A stretch of 64,000 bases of DNA from an uncultured Candidatus Saccharibacteria bacterium (GTDB lineage Bacteria > Patescibacteriota > Saccharimonadia > Saccharimonadales > Saccharimonadaceae), in assembly GCA_946530965.1 (NCBI GenBank), contig CAMNAK010000001.1, positions 248,001 to 312,000 on the forward strand, given 5' to 3'. The translations under genes were made by a program, and so were the position numbers. The notes beneath the pieces were generated by a model. The model did not search any database and was not told the origin of the DNA. It saw only the letters and a program-made list of their open reading frames with translations. Shown here piece after piece: positions 32,930 through 41,578 of this stretch (positions are counted from its first letter, which is position 1; each line of letters starts with the position of its first letter).

Positions 32930-33640
32930 ATGTTTAAGGCCCTAAAAACGGATTTCTTAAATCTACCAAAAGCGGACCGTAATTGGCTCACGATCTGGAG
33001 CCTTATTTATATTACCTTCCTGACCATCGACGCAGTTTACGTGAATTTTTGGGGCAGCTCGGTTCTAAAATATATCGGCATTTTTCTTTGCATCATCTAT
33101 GCTTACCAAAAATCCAGCAACGACGCCCCGCTAATCCTAGCCTTATTCTTTACCTTCCTAGCCGACACCATCCTGGTCTGGACAAAATGGGAAGTCTTTG
33201 GCGTCTTTTGTTTCTGCTTCGCACAGTTCATGCATCTAATCCGTCATGGTTTGATTCAGCCAAAGAACATCGGCATCTTTACTTTACTCGTTGCCGTGTT
33301 CTTTATTTACGCCACAACTCAAAACATTCCGGCTATCTACGCAATTACCGCAGTTTATGCCGTCATGCTCGTAACGAACGTAGTTCTATCCATCAATCGG
33401 TATAGCAAAAACAAAAAAGATATTCATGCAAGATATGGCATGTACGGCTTCTTGGCATTCATAGCTTGCGACATCTGCGTCGGCACCAGGCACCTAATTC
33501 TAGATGGTGCTCTGCCGGCTACAGCACTCCCGCTCATCGCGTATTTGGTCTGGTTTTTCTACTATCCATCACAAGTTTTAATCGCCAACAGTTCGAACAA
33601 AACTCAAACAGATACAAAATTGCAAAAAGCCAAAGATTAA
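32930..33640 (+). CDS. YhhN/TMEM86-like membrane protein (lysoplasmalogenase family)
   Basis: The 236-residue protein has about eight membrane helices with the family features FFTFLADTILVW, FCFAQFMHLIRH and FIACDICVG, the Asp and His of which form the proposed active site. Family members hydrolyse lysoplasmalogens or act on related lipids. TATAAT (32918-32923) is 6 nt before the ATG. The promoter diverges closely from that of the prsW-like gene. Confidence 0.65.
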   Translation: MFKALKTDFLNLPKADRNWLTIWSLIYITFLTIDAVYVNFWGSSVLKYIGIFLCIIYAYQKSSNDAPLILALFFTFLADTILVWTKWEVFGVFCFCFAQFMHLIRHGLIQPKNIGIFTLLVAVFFIYATTQNIPAIYAITAVYAVMLVTNVVLSINRYSKNKKDIHARYGMYGFLAFIACDICVGTRHLILDGALPATALPLIAYLVWFFYYPSQVLIANSSNKTQTDTKLQKAKD

Positions 33641-33657
33641 GGTAAACTCAAATATAT

Positions 33658-34158
33658 ATGAATGGGAAGTCTAAGCCATACGCAATCCTAGTTTTCGGTG
33701 CTCCGATGAGCGGCAAGACAACTTTCGCAGAAAAATTTAGCGAACGTTTTAATGCGCCATACTTGAATCTATCCGAGCTTCACGAACAATACCGCGTCAG
33801 TAGAAAAGTCGCACTTATTTTGATTACTCAAATTACAAAATGTAAACAAACTCTTATTATCGAGGGTGCTATCGATAGCGAACGCCAGCGCAACGAAGTT
33901 CGCGATCTACTTACCAAAGCTGGATATATCCCAGTACTCGTATGGGTTCAGACCGACCTTAATGCCATCAAGCAACGCATGCGCCACAAATACAGCCGCG
34001 CATCCGAAGCTAAGGCCGTCCTTGAAGAATCTTATCGCAAGATCGAAGCTCCAGCAGACTACGAAGACCCTATCGTTATCTCTGGCAAACATATGTTCCA
34101 GACGCAATGCCGCAACATCTTGACCGGCATCTCTGATCGCAGAAAAGCAAAACGCTAA
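33658..34158 (+). CDS. P-loop kinase-like protein
   Basis: The 166-residue protein begins with a Walker A motif (GAPMSGKTTFAEKF, about residues 14-27) and has the size of AAA_33-type predicted kinases and small nucleoside/sugar kinases. IIEGAID may be the Walker B region, and RMRHKYSRA resembles a lid. The substrate is unknown. It is followed 2 nt later by the YgjP-like gene. Confidence 0.75.
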   Translation: MNGKSKPYAILVFGAPMSGKTTFAEKFSERFNAPYLNLSELHEQYRVSRKVALILITQITKCKQTLIIEGAIDSERQRNEVRDLLTKAGYIPVLVWVQTDLNAIKQRMRHKYSRASEAKAVLEESYRKIEAPADYEDPIVISGKHMFQTQCRNILTGISDRRKAKR

Positions 34159-34160
34159 TC

Positions 34161-34706
34161 ATGATTCTCATTGATAAAGAATTTGGCGAAGTCATCGTGC
34201 GCAAAAACGCATTCTCGACAGGCGCCAGATTTAGCGTGTCTACATCGGGCAGACTATCTATTTCTATCCCAAGCAGCAGAAGCGAGCGCTACGCCAAGAA
34301 AGCGCTAGAATCTTGCCGTGAACAAATCCGAGAAAAACTACTCGTCAAAGATCCAGCTACACAACGCGCTCGTGACGCACAAAAGAAAATCCTACAGAAA
34401 AAGGCAAAGGAGTATCTACCATACCGCCTAGATTTTTGGGCAAAAAAGTTTGGTTATAGTTATTCCGGCATTCGATTATCTCATGCCAACACTCGATGGG
34501 GAAGTCGCTCAAGTACAGGCACAATATCTTTAAATATTGGCCTCATGAAACTTCCAGAACCGCTACGAGATTATGTCATTATTCATGAGCTAGCCCACAT
34601 TAACCACATGGATCATTCTAGTGCATTCTGGCATGAAGTTGGCGAGCATGACCCCAACTATAAACGCCATGAAAAAGCTCTCAAGATGTTTAGCCCTGGT
34701 GTTTAG
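34161..34706 (+). CDS. YgjP-like zinc metallopeptidase (DUF45)
   Basis: The 181-residue protein has the conserved WGS motif (NTRWGSRSSTG, about 113) and the zinc-binding HELAHINHMDHSSAFW segment (about 143), as in the YgjP/WLM group of minimal metallopeptidase-fold proteins. It probably forms an operon with the upstream kinase-like gene. Its substrate is unknown. Confidence 0.85.
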   Translation: MILIDKEFGEVIVRKNAFSTGARFSVSTSGRLSISIPSSRSERYAKKALESCREQIREKLLVKDPATQRARDAQKKILQKKAKEYLPYRLDFWAKKFGYSYSGIRLSHANTRWGSRSSTGTISLNIGLMKLPEPLRDYVIIHELAHINHMDHSSAFWHEVGEHDPNYKRHEKALKMFSPGV

Positions 34707-34735
34707 CAAAAATTCAAATATGTTACAATAAAATT

Positions 34736-35092
34736 ATGAATACAATCTCGGAATTGGTGGGTCCGATTTACCAGAAGCTACTCGCGCTTTTTGCGAAGTA
34801 CGATATTTCTCTTAATCTAGACATTCAAGATCCATCACTTAGCTTTGACGATTTATCTCAAGTCCGAGACTTTTTGCGCGAACAACTTTCCCGCGCCATC
34901 CGCAACTGCGAACCAGGCGATACAATTACGATTTCCGAACAGCACAACGACAAGCAAGTTCGCTTTTCTGTCAGAGATAGCGGCCGCAGTCTAACTAAAG
35001 ACGAACAAGAAGAACTACGCGCCAAAGATTACGAAGTCCGCGCCAGGTACGGCTATGACAATATCGTAACGATTAAATTTGATATCGTTTAA
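34736..35092 (+). CDS. Orphan GHKL/histidine-kinase ATPase-like domain
   Basis: The 118-residue protein resembles the ATP-binding half of a sensor kinase: an N-box-like helix (FLREQLSRAIRNC), a beta strand pair and a G1-like motif (FSVRDSGRSL). It lacks the usual Asn of the N box, the G2 box and any phosphoacceptor domain, so it may be a degenerate or non-catalytic relative. TACAAT (34724-34729) lies 6 nt before the ATG. Confidence 0.5.
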   Translation: MNTISELVGPIYQKLLALFAKYDISLNLDIQDPSLSFDDLSQVRDFLREQLSRAIRNCEPGDTITISEQHNDKQVRFSVRDSGRSLTKDEQEELRAKDYEVRARYGYDNIVTIKFDIV

Positions 35093-35252
35093 GCAGTCTC
35101 CTGCGAGACAGAACAATAATTCCCAAACCCGCAGCGATGATTAGTAGCGGAAAGAATAATCCGCTCGAAATAAGATCAATATCTACGAAACCAAAGCCTA
35201 CGCAATAAAATCTGCGATACTTTTTCATTTTCCTTACATCGAGCCTAACCAT
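35073..35252 (-). CDS. Small single-pass membrane protein
   Basis: This 59-codon ORF starts at ATG 35252 with AAGGAAAT 7 nt upstream. The product has a basic N-terminus, one transmembrane helix (about 30-48, LFFPLLIIAAGLGIIVL) and a basic tail (SRRRLLKRY). It overlaps the end of the 34736 gene on the opposite strand by 20 nt. It is the only gene I see in the gap 35093-35474; the remainder holds a weak hairpin at 35360. Confidence 0.45.
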   Translation of the reverse strand: MVRLDVRKMKKYRRFYCVGFGFVDIDLISSGLFFPLLIIAAGLGIIVLSRRRLLKRYQI

Positions 35253-35351
35253 TGTTTTATTTCCTTTCTTTTTGCCGTACTTAAGTTTTGCATGCCAATA
35301 TATAAAAAATATTTTTCAAACGCAAACACAAGCAAGATGAGTTTAATAAAT

Positions 35352-35390
35352 CAAAAAATCACCCTTGCAACGATACGGGTTCGGTGCTTT
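35352..35390 (-). terminator. Weak terminator after the GH97 gene
   Basis: On the minus strand CACCGAACCC pairs imperfectly with GGGTG and is followed by ATTTTTTGATTT. The stem is short. Confidence 0.35.
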
Positions 35391-35474
35391 AATTAGGAAA
35401 TCTCAAGAAATTAACTCCATGTCTCTGGAACCGCATAGAAGAAAAGCTAGAGAAATCGGACTTTAATAATCTTT

Positions 35475-37442
35475 TTAGTATTTATGAATTTCTAATGCAA
35501 AACCACCACCAGGCGCCATATAGACTTCGAGCTTATCGCCACGGCGAAGAACCTTTTCTTCGACCACATGACCAAGCTGATTATCGCGATAATGCGCATC
35601 GTCAGAATCACGATATAGCTTTGCCTTATAGCTCGAGCCTTCTTCAAGGAAATCAAAATTAAGCATTACTCTGCGGCCATCTTCGTTAGTTACACCACCA
35701 ACATACCAATCCTGCGAATTCCAAGCCTGTCTTGCCACAACATAACTCTTTCCAATCTCGCCAACTAGCGGAAGAGTCCTTTCCCAACTCGTAGGCAAGT
35801 TACGAATGAACTCGAAGAGATCAGGGAAGTTTTCTTCATAGAAACGCGGTCTATCTGCAGCCATCTGCATACCAGAGTAAATCGTGACATAATAAGCAAT
35901 CTGCCTTGTAACGGTAGTCGCAATACGTTTCGTAGGGTTACCGACATCAAAAATACCAGAAGTGTAATCCATGCCACCAGCAAGCAATCGGGTGTATGGC
36001 AAGAAGCAAGTGTGAGACGGAGTTAAACCGCCACCTTCATATTCTTGACCACGAGCACCTTCGCGCGTCATAAGGTTTGGCCAAGTTCTCTCGATGCCTG
36101 TGCTCTTGATAGGTTCGTGAACATCGAGCATAATGCCGTACTTTGCGGCAAGCTCAAGTGCATACTGGTAATGCATAACGCCAAGCTGTGAATGATGGTA
36201 TTCGCGCTGACCATTGATAACCATGCGAGAACCAGCATATCCAGACTTGATATACTTCACGCCATGATCGCGCATGTATTTATAGGCGTTCTCGATTTGC
36301 TCTTCATAATTGTCAACAAAGCCAACCGTCTCGTGATGACCAACAATCTCGACACCTTTTTCTTTGGCATAATTACAAACTTCATCCAGATCAAAATCTG
36401 GTGTTGGATCTAGGAATTTGTTATTGACACCATTCTGGAGCCAATCACCCTCCCAACCGTCATTCCAGCCTTCAATAAGTAGTCCAGAAATACCAAGCCT
36501 TACACAAGCATCGATATATTCCTTGGCATGTTCAGTCGTCGCGCCATGTCTATCCCCAAGCGCCCAAGTCCATTCGCCAACAAACATCGCCCACCAAATG
36601 CCCAAGAATTTAATAGGTTTAACCCAAGAGAAATCCTCGCGCGGAGCAGGGTTAAGGTTCAGCATCAAGCGGCTCGTCGTAAGATCGAGCGGATTCTCGG
36701 CAACAATCATCATGCGCCAAGGCGTACTAAACGGCAAGCTAACGTGAGCCTTCGTGCCATCCGAAAGCGGAGTAATATCCGCCTGCAAAGCACGCTTATT
36801 CATCTTCAAAGTCATACCGCCATAGTTATAAAGCGCAGCTTCATGCACAGCGACATAAAAGCCATCGGTTGTAAGAACCGTCATTGGCGTATGAACAGAA
36901 TCACGCAAATCAAAAACCGGCTTTTCGGTATAGCAATATTCGTAGCGATCAGGCTGGTAAGCAGGAATACTCCAAGAACGATCATTAGAGTTAAAGGCGA
37001 ATTCTGTTAACTCTTCTGTAATCACCAAACGAGACATCTGAGGCTGAACTGGGATTTCATAGCGGAAAGCTACGCCATCATCATAGGCACGAAAGCGCAA
37101 AGTTAAAAGCCTGGCAGGCTTAATAACTTCTTCGAGATAAATCACGGTTTCGGAATAGTTATTACGAATATAGTGCTCTTCGCCCCAATAGGCTTCCCAA
37201 GTTTCGTCAAACTGCCTATTAAAAGCACGAACTACGCTCATACCATGCTCAAAGGAGCGTTCACCGCGTAGCTCTAGACCAAGCTTAGATCGTTTAATAA
37301 TAATCTTGTCATCCTTGCGAACATAGTAGGACATTTCGCCATGCTCGATAACAAAAACAATCTTCAAACGACCGTTTGGAGAAGCAGTCTCAAAAACAGC
37401 ATCAGTCTTTGGTTTTTTGAAAAGCTTACTAAGAATTCCCAC
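35475..37442 (-). CDS. Glycoside hydrolase family 97 (alpha-glucosidase or alpha-galactosidase)
   Basis: The 655-residue protein has the GH97 layout: an N-terminal beta-sandwich (about 20-260) and a TIM-barrel domain with WWAMFVGEWTW, GISGLLIEGWNDGWEGDW and VGHHETVGF, then a C-terminal beta domain. Family members cut terminal alpha-glucosyl or alpha-galactosyl groups. There is no signal peptide, so it probably acts in the cytoplasm. The frame opens at TTG 37469, but GAGGG 7 nt before GTG 37442 makes that the better start, with TATAAT about 25 nt upstream. Confidence 0.88.
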   Translation of the reverse strand: MGILSKLFKKPKTDAVFETASPNGRLKIVFVIEHGEMSYYVRKDDKIIIKRSKLGLELRGERSFEHGMSVVRAFNRQFDETWEAYWGEEHYIRNNYSETVIYLEEVIKPARLLTLRFRAYDDGVAFRYEIPVQPQMSRLVITEELTEFAFNSNDRSWSIPAYQPDRYEYCYTEKPVFDLRDSVHTPMTVLTTDGFYVAVHEAALYNYGGMTLKMNKRALQADITPLSDGTKAHVSLPFSTPWRMMIVAENPLDLTTSRLMLNLNPAPREDFSWVKPIKFLGIWWAMFVGEWTWALGDRHGATTEHAKEYIDACVRLGISGLLIEGWNDGWEGDWLQNGVNNKFLDPTPDFDLDEVCNYAKEKGVEIVGHHETVGFVDNYEEQIENAYKYMRDHGVKYIKSGYAGSRMVINGQREYHHSQLGVMHYQYALELAAKYGIMLDVHEPIKSTGIERTWPNLMTREGARGQEYEGGGLTPSHTCFLPYTRLLAGGMDYTSGIFDVGNPTKRIATTVTRQIAYYVTIYSGMQMAADRPRFYEENFPDLFEFIRNLPTSWERTLPLVGEIGKSYVVARQAWNSQDWYVGGVTNEDGRRVMLNFDFLEEGSSYKAKLYRDSDDAHYRDNQLGHVVEEKVLRRGDKLEVYMAPGGGFALEIHKY

Positions 37443-37499
37443 TAAAATTCCCTCGTTTGCATAAGTCAATTATAACACGCTTATGCTATATTTAGATTA

Positions 37500-38417
37500 A
37501 TGCATTGGATTATTCTATGCCTAATAGCCGCGTTTGGCTACTCGATTGCCGCTTTTATCGATAACTACAATACCGATATTATTTTCAAGAGCAGAAAACC
37601 TCAAGCCATCAAAGTAATAAATGGTTTTCATTATCTCATAATCGCCGCAATTGTCTTTATCTTCATCGGCATAAAAGAGAGCTCACTAGAAATCATCCTA
37701 CTGTCGGCTTTAGCTGGCGCAATCGCTTCGATCGCATCAATCCCATACTATCTTGGCCTAAGAAAAGAAGAATCAACCACTGCCGCCATCTATTATCAGC
37801 TAATCCCAGTATTTTGTATCTTCGCCGACGTCTTCTTACTCGGCAAAACTCTAACAACTCTCCAGGTATTCGGCTTTTGCATAATACTAACCGCACCATT
37901 CATTATGATCTTGGCGCGCAGGCGTAAATCTGCCCGCAAGTTCGAAATTCAAGCCTCGCTATTCTTCTTGGCATACGCAGCACTAGTAAGCGTCAGCGAC
38001 ATTATCTTTGCTAAAACCGAGCAACAAAATACCGATCAAATAACCATGTTCTTTTGGTTTGCTTTAGGTCGCGCTGCCTTCGATATTATCTCAGCCGCCA
38101 TAATGCCATCTTGGCGCAAACGCATCAAACAAGTCCGCAAAGATTTCCCGATCAAGCTATTTGTAATGACCGCACTCACAGTCGGAATTTGTAGCGCAGC
38201 GGATTTCCTTATCATGCTCAGCTTTACCATAACAAACACATCTTTTGCGACCGTAGTATCAAACACGTCAGAATTGATCATGACCTTCATGTTAGGCATC
38301 ATACTAACTGTAATATGGCCAAACTTCGGCAGAGAAAAGCTCAATAGGCATATTGTACTTTCACACCTCATTGCAATAGTAATTGTTGTTGTAGGCGTAA
38401 TTCTAACACAAATTTAA
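37500..38417 (+). CDS. EamA/DMT-type transporter
   Basis: The 305-residue protein has about ten membrane helices in two similar halves, typical of drug/metabolite exporters (PYYLGLRKEESTTAAIYYQL in the first half, SFTITNTSFATVVSNTSELI in the second). The substrate is unknown. TATATT (37487-37492) lies 7 nt before the ATG. Confidence 0.8.
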   Translation: MHWIILCLIAAFGYSIAAFIDNYNTDIIFKSRKPQAIKVINGFHYLIIAAIVFIFIGIKESSLEIILLSALAGAIASIASIPYYLGLRKEESTTAAIYYQLIPVFCIFADVFLLGKTLTTLQVFGFCIILTAPFIMILARRRKSARKFEIQASLFFLAYAALVSVSDIIFAKTEQQNTDQITMFFWFALGRAAFDIISAAIMPSWRKRIKQVRKDFPIKLFVMTALTVGICSAADFLIMLSFTITNTSFATVVSNTSELIMTFMLGIILTVIWPNFGREKLNRHIVLSHLIAIVIVVVGVILTQI

Positions 38418-38448
38418 GCTACTGCTTTTGTTGTGTTACACTAAAATT

Positions 38449-38997
38449 ATGATAAACACAGCGATAGTTATACCAGAAGCAGTCGTGACGCTTATCTTAG
38501 CGATTCTAGTCTGCCTCTTTGGTTACAAGCTAAAGAAAATAGCGTTCTTTATAATTTGGTTTATTATTGGCTATCACGTAGGAAAGCTAATACCGCCAAG
38601 CGTCTTTAATAACGACCAGATTTGGGGATTCGTTATTCCAATCGCTATCGGTATTTTATTCTCGATGATAGGTCTAAGCGTCGAACGCCTCTGCGTAGCC
38701 TTGCTCGCTGGCGCCATCGGCTTCTTCCTAACTATCGACTATCTTGGCGGAGCATACACCTTTATGCCGAACGTTCTAATCGCAGTTATCGTAGCGGTCA
38801 TTCTTGGTTGCATTGCAGTAGCAGCAATCAAGCCAATGATCATCTTCGTAACAGCGGTCGGCGGTGCGTACTACATAGGCTTAACACTAATCCCACTCTT
38901 TGGATTAGCAACGGTACCATTCTTCTATATCATCACAATCGCATCCGCAGTCTTTGGCCTAGGATTCCAGTTTACACAAAATAAAGGGCAAATATAA
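38449..38997 (+). CDS. Multi-pass membrane protein (TMEM198/DUF4203-like)
   Basis: The 182-residue protein consists of about seven hydrophobic helices with glycines spaced as in DUF4203/TMEM198-like proteins. Function unknown. The frame opens at 38428, but TACACT (38437-38442) lies exactly 6 nt before the ATG at 38449, which is the likely start of a leaderless mRNA. Confidence 0.65.
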   Translation: MINTAIVIPEAVVTLILAILVCLFGYKLKKIAFFIIWFIIGYHVGKLIPPSVFNNDQIWGFVIPIAIGILFSMIGLSVERLCVALLAGAIGFFLTIDYLGGAYTFMPNVLIAVIVAVILGCIAVAAIKPMIIFVTAVGGAYYIGLTLIPLFGLATVPFFYIITIASAVFGLGFQFTQNKGQI

Positions 38998-39004
38998 TTT
39001 AATC

Positions 39005-39035
39005 AAAAAAGACGCTCTACAAGGGGCGTCTTTTT
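39005..39035. terminator. Bidirectional terminator
   Basis: An A run, GACGC...GCGTC stem and a T run lie between two convergent genes and can serve both. Confidence 0.85.
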
Positions 39036-39039
39036 GTTT

Positions 39040-40110
39040 CTAAACAGATTTCTTTGCCGCCTGACTAATATTATTGCCAGCATACTTTACCATATCAACA
39101 ACAAGCTTTTTGCTTTCTTCGTCTACGGTCTTGAGATTCTTGGCAAGAGCAACTAGCTTTTTGGCGTTTGCGATATCTACCGTTTCTTTAATTCCAGATT
39201 TTTCAAACAAATCAAACACACCATCAATAATCTTCTTTCGATCTTTGTCAGAATGACCATCAAGCCACTCCGTCAAACTCTTTTCAAGCGCAAGACTCTT
39301 AGCAGTCAATTTGCTACGGCGAAGCTTATCATCAATAATCTCCCAGGTTAGCATCGAGTGAGCAAACACGCCATAAGTGTTACTCTTAATCGGGTAATGT
39401 TTATCGTGGCGAAGAAGCATACCAACAATACTGCAATGCGGAACAATATGGTTTAGTTTTGAACGAACCGTTCTATAAGCCTTCGACTCCATTTCGCGCT
39501 TTCTGAGACCCGGACCATCATTACTATAAACCTTAGAAATTTTTCGCTGCTTCAAGCCAGTAACTAACATAGCCGACACAAGGGCAGTATTGCCGCCCTT
39601 AGAGTGGCCACCAACAATCACATTCGGACCAGTAAGAGAAATATGTTTCTTCAGATATTCAGCGCCCAAAGTATGGCTCTCGACAGGGAAGCGACAAGCA
39701 AGCAAACAGTCTTCCTTCCAGCCACTCATCGTCTGGTCAGTGCCCTCAAAAGCCACGAAAGATAACTTCGGCGTAATCGTAAAAGTCATAGCGCCAAACT
39801 GCGTCTCTTCGTCAAGCAAATAAACATAGTCATACATACCGACATTAGCAAAACGTGGCGCATTTATAACTTCAACAAGAGTTTTATAGGCATCTTTTAT
39901 AGAAAGGCCAAGCTTCGACACATCCTTAAAACGATGCGTCTTTAAATAATCTTGACCAATCTCTTTGATACTATGAAGTCCAGAATCAACACAGGTCCCA
40001 GAATAATCGAGGTAAGCAAGGGAACAAAAAACCAAATTATCCAAATCATTAAAAGACATCTTCTTAAAGCTAATCTGCCCGTATTTTTGAATATAGTTAA
40101 TTAGATTCAT
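39040..40110 (-). CDS. Lipase-like alpha/beta hydrolase (DUF2974/Mbeg1-like)
   Basis: The 356-residue protein has the alpha/beta-hydrolase elements FVAFEGTDQTMSGWKEDC (about 113) and the nucleophile elbow GGHSKGGNTA (about 168), with Asp in SNDGPGL (about 200) and a later His. This matches Mbeg1-like proteins related to lipases. There is no signal peptide. The C-terminal 100 residues are helical. Confidence 0.8.
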   Translation of the reverse strand: MNLINYIQKYGQISFKKMSFNDLDNLVFCSLAYLDYSGTCVDSGLHSIKEIGQDYLKTHRFKDVSKLGLSIKDAYKTLVEVINAPRFANVGMYDYVYLLDEETQFGAMTFTITPKLSFVAFEGTDQTMSGWKEDCLLACRFPVESHTLGAEYLKKHISLTGPNVIVGGHSKGGNTALVSAMLVTGLKQRKISKVYSNDGPGLRKREMESKAYRTVRSKLNHIVPHCSIVGMLLRHDKHYPIKSNTYGVFAHSMLTWEIIDDKLRRSKLTAKSLALEKSLTEWLDGHSDKDRKKIIDGVFDLFEKSGIKETVDIANAKKLVALAKNLKTVDEESKKLVVDMVKYAGNNISQAAKKSV

Positions 40111-40140
40111 ATGACTCCTAAATGGATGTATTATATCATT

Positions 40141-40569
40141 CTACGCGTGGTGATAAGGATGTCCTAGATATATCTCCTGCGCACGGTAAATCTGCTCAGC
40201 CAAAATCAAGCGGCAAATCTGATGTGGGAACACCATCTTAGAAAAACTTAGAATCAGATCTGCGCGAGCCTGCATTTCTGGCGAAAAATGCCCAAATGCA
40301 CCGCCAACCACAAAAACAATATTCTTGGCAGACCCAAAAGCATCCGCCATCTTCTCGGAAAGTTCAGGCGAGCTCAAAATCTTACCGCGCTCATCAAGCA
40401 AGATTACGAAGTTATCTCTATCTAGAGATAAAACCTTAGAATCAAGTTCGGATTCTTCAACAAACTGCCAAGTAAGGTCAAAAGGCTTACGGAGGCGCTT
40501 CTCATATTCGCCACAAGCCTCAGCTAGCCAATCTTTGTTCTTTTTGCCGCCTGCAAGAATCTTTATCAT
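40141..40569 (-). CDS. rlmH: 23S rRNA (pseudouridine1915-N3)-methyltransferase
   Basis: The 142-residue protein matches RlmH throughout: an N-terminal strand (MIKILAGGKK), LLDERGKILSSPELSEK, VVGGAFGHF and the knotted SPOUT C-terminus ending in IYLGHPYHHA. It methylates the universally modified pseudouridine in helix 69. The longer frame from 40665 is rejected because TATATT (minus strand, 40576-40581) sits 6 nt before the ATG at 40569. Confidence 0.93.
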   Translation of the reverse strand: MIKILAGGKKNKDWLAEACGEYEKRLRKPFDLTWQFVEESELDSKVLSLDRDNFVILLDERGKILSSPELSEKMADAFGSAKNIVFVVGGAFGHFSPEMQARADLILSFSKMVFPHQICRLILAEQIYRAQEIYLGHPYHHA

Positions 40570-40627
40570 AAGATAAATATAACATATTTTGCTTTGACGA
40601 ACCAGCAAAAACATTATATAATTATAC

Positions 40628-40677
40628 AATCCGCGCGCCAGATACAGTCTTGGCGTACCGCACATTTTTAGAAAGGA
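40628..40677 (+). promoter_or_regulatory. Structured leader, copy 1
   Basis: The sequence AATCCGCGCGCCAGAT, a CGCCA/TGGCG hairpin, TACCGCACATT (40656-40666) and AGAAAGGAT recurs almost unchanged at 41523-41570. It lies between a TTGACG-N17-TATAAT promoter and the ATG at 40686. Confidence 0.7.
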
Positions 40678-40685
40678 TGATTAGA

Positions 40686-41447
40686 ATGGATTATCTAAAA
40701 ATCGCATGCGATGTCCTTGGCGTCGAAGATGCCGCGCTGACCAGAAAGCAAATCGATTACCTCAAAGGCTGCATTGCTGGTCTTCAGGGTATCGAGCAAC
40801 GTGCCCTTGAGGACGACAAGTTTTCAGAATACGGCAAAAAGGAAAGCTCACTGCATACCCGCGCTATCCAGGAACTCAAGAATAATAAAGTCCTGTATTC
40901 TATCCTCGCGCTCAGCACTCTCGACCATAGTGATCTCCTTGGTGTCACAATCGACTTCTTAACAGGAGAGATTGCAGACGGCGAAGAAATCGAGATCGAA
41001 GATGTAAGAGAAATCCCCGCAACTGACAACGAAGCCAATACGGAAGCTTCCACTACAAGCGAAGACAAAACCCACAAGCGCCCTAAGCCTATCGAGGACT
41101 TCCTCGATGCAAAAGTCTGCATTCGTATGCCAACATTCGACCATGACTGCGGAGGATATGTCGACGACGATAACTGTCCGCTCGATACCGCTTATAGCGA
41201 ACTCTGGAAAACACGCGAGAAAAGAGCGGTTTGGCTCGAAGATGTATCTATCGATATTCTCGAACTTAAGGCCTATTACAATAATGCCAACAAGAAGTTC
41301 ACAAATAGAGAACTCTTCAAAATTCTCACTGAAGGAGTTGCTGATAACAAAAAGCCTATCAAGCGCGAGACCGAAAAAGCAATCGAGAGATACCTCAGAT
41401 TCTGGCTCGCCGATTGGTTCACCTATTGCCAGCGCAACCTCAGTTAA
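40686..41447 (+). CDS. Hypothetical protein, paralogue of the 41579 gene
   Basis: The 253-residue protein is not recognised. It shares with the next gene an N-terminal LT--Q--YL---I--L helix, a central acidic region, an I-DF--A-V segment followed by a GGY-D-D motif (about 137-165), and a C-terminal YLRFWLADWF (paralogue YLEYWVGADF). Both have the same promoter type and leader, so this is a tandem duplication that included the control region. It is cytoplasmic by sequence and uses CTC and CCC/CCT codons often. Confidence 0.75.
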   Translation: MDYLKIACDVLGVEDAALTRKQIDYLKGCIAGLQGIEQRALEDDKFSEYGKKESSLHTRAIQELKNNKVLYSILALSTLDHSDLLGVTIDFLTGEIADGEEIEIEDVREIPATDNEANTEASTTSEDKTHKRPKPIEDFLDAKVCIRMPTFDHDCGGYVDDDNCPLDTAYSELWKTREKRAVWLEDVSIDILELKAYYNNANKKFTNRELFKILTEGVADNKKPIKRETEKAIERYLRFWLADWFTYCQRNLS

Positions 41448-41468
41448 TCATCCTCTTGGGTCCTCTCC

Positions 41469-41494
41469 GGAGGACCCTTTTTATATCTTTGACG
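41469..41494 (+). terminator. Terminator after the 40686 gene
   Basis: GGGTCCTC and GAGGACCC pair around TCCG and are followed by five Ts. Confidence 0.9.
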
Positions 41495-41522
41495 AATTTA
41501 ATAGATTATTGTATAATATCTA

Positions 41523-41570
41523 AATCCGCGCGCCAGATTCTTTTTGGCGTACCGCACATTGAGAGAAAGG
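41523..41570 (+). promoter_or_regulatory. Structured leader, copy 2
   Basis: This leader matches 40628-40677 in the AATCCGCGCGCCAGAT block, the CGCCA/TGGCG hairpin, TACCGCACATT (41550-41560) and AGAAAGGAT, while the hairpin loop differs. The promoter just upstream is TTGACG-N17-TATAAT. Confidence 0.7.
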
Positions 41571-41578
41571 ATCTAACT

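Noticed and set aside
41414-41578. Longer N-terminus for the 41579 protein
   Set aside because: It would cross the terminator of the upstream gene and the promoter and leader of this gene.
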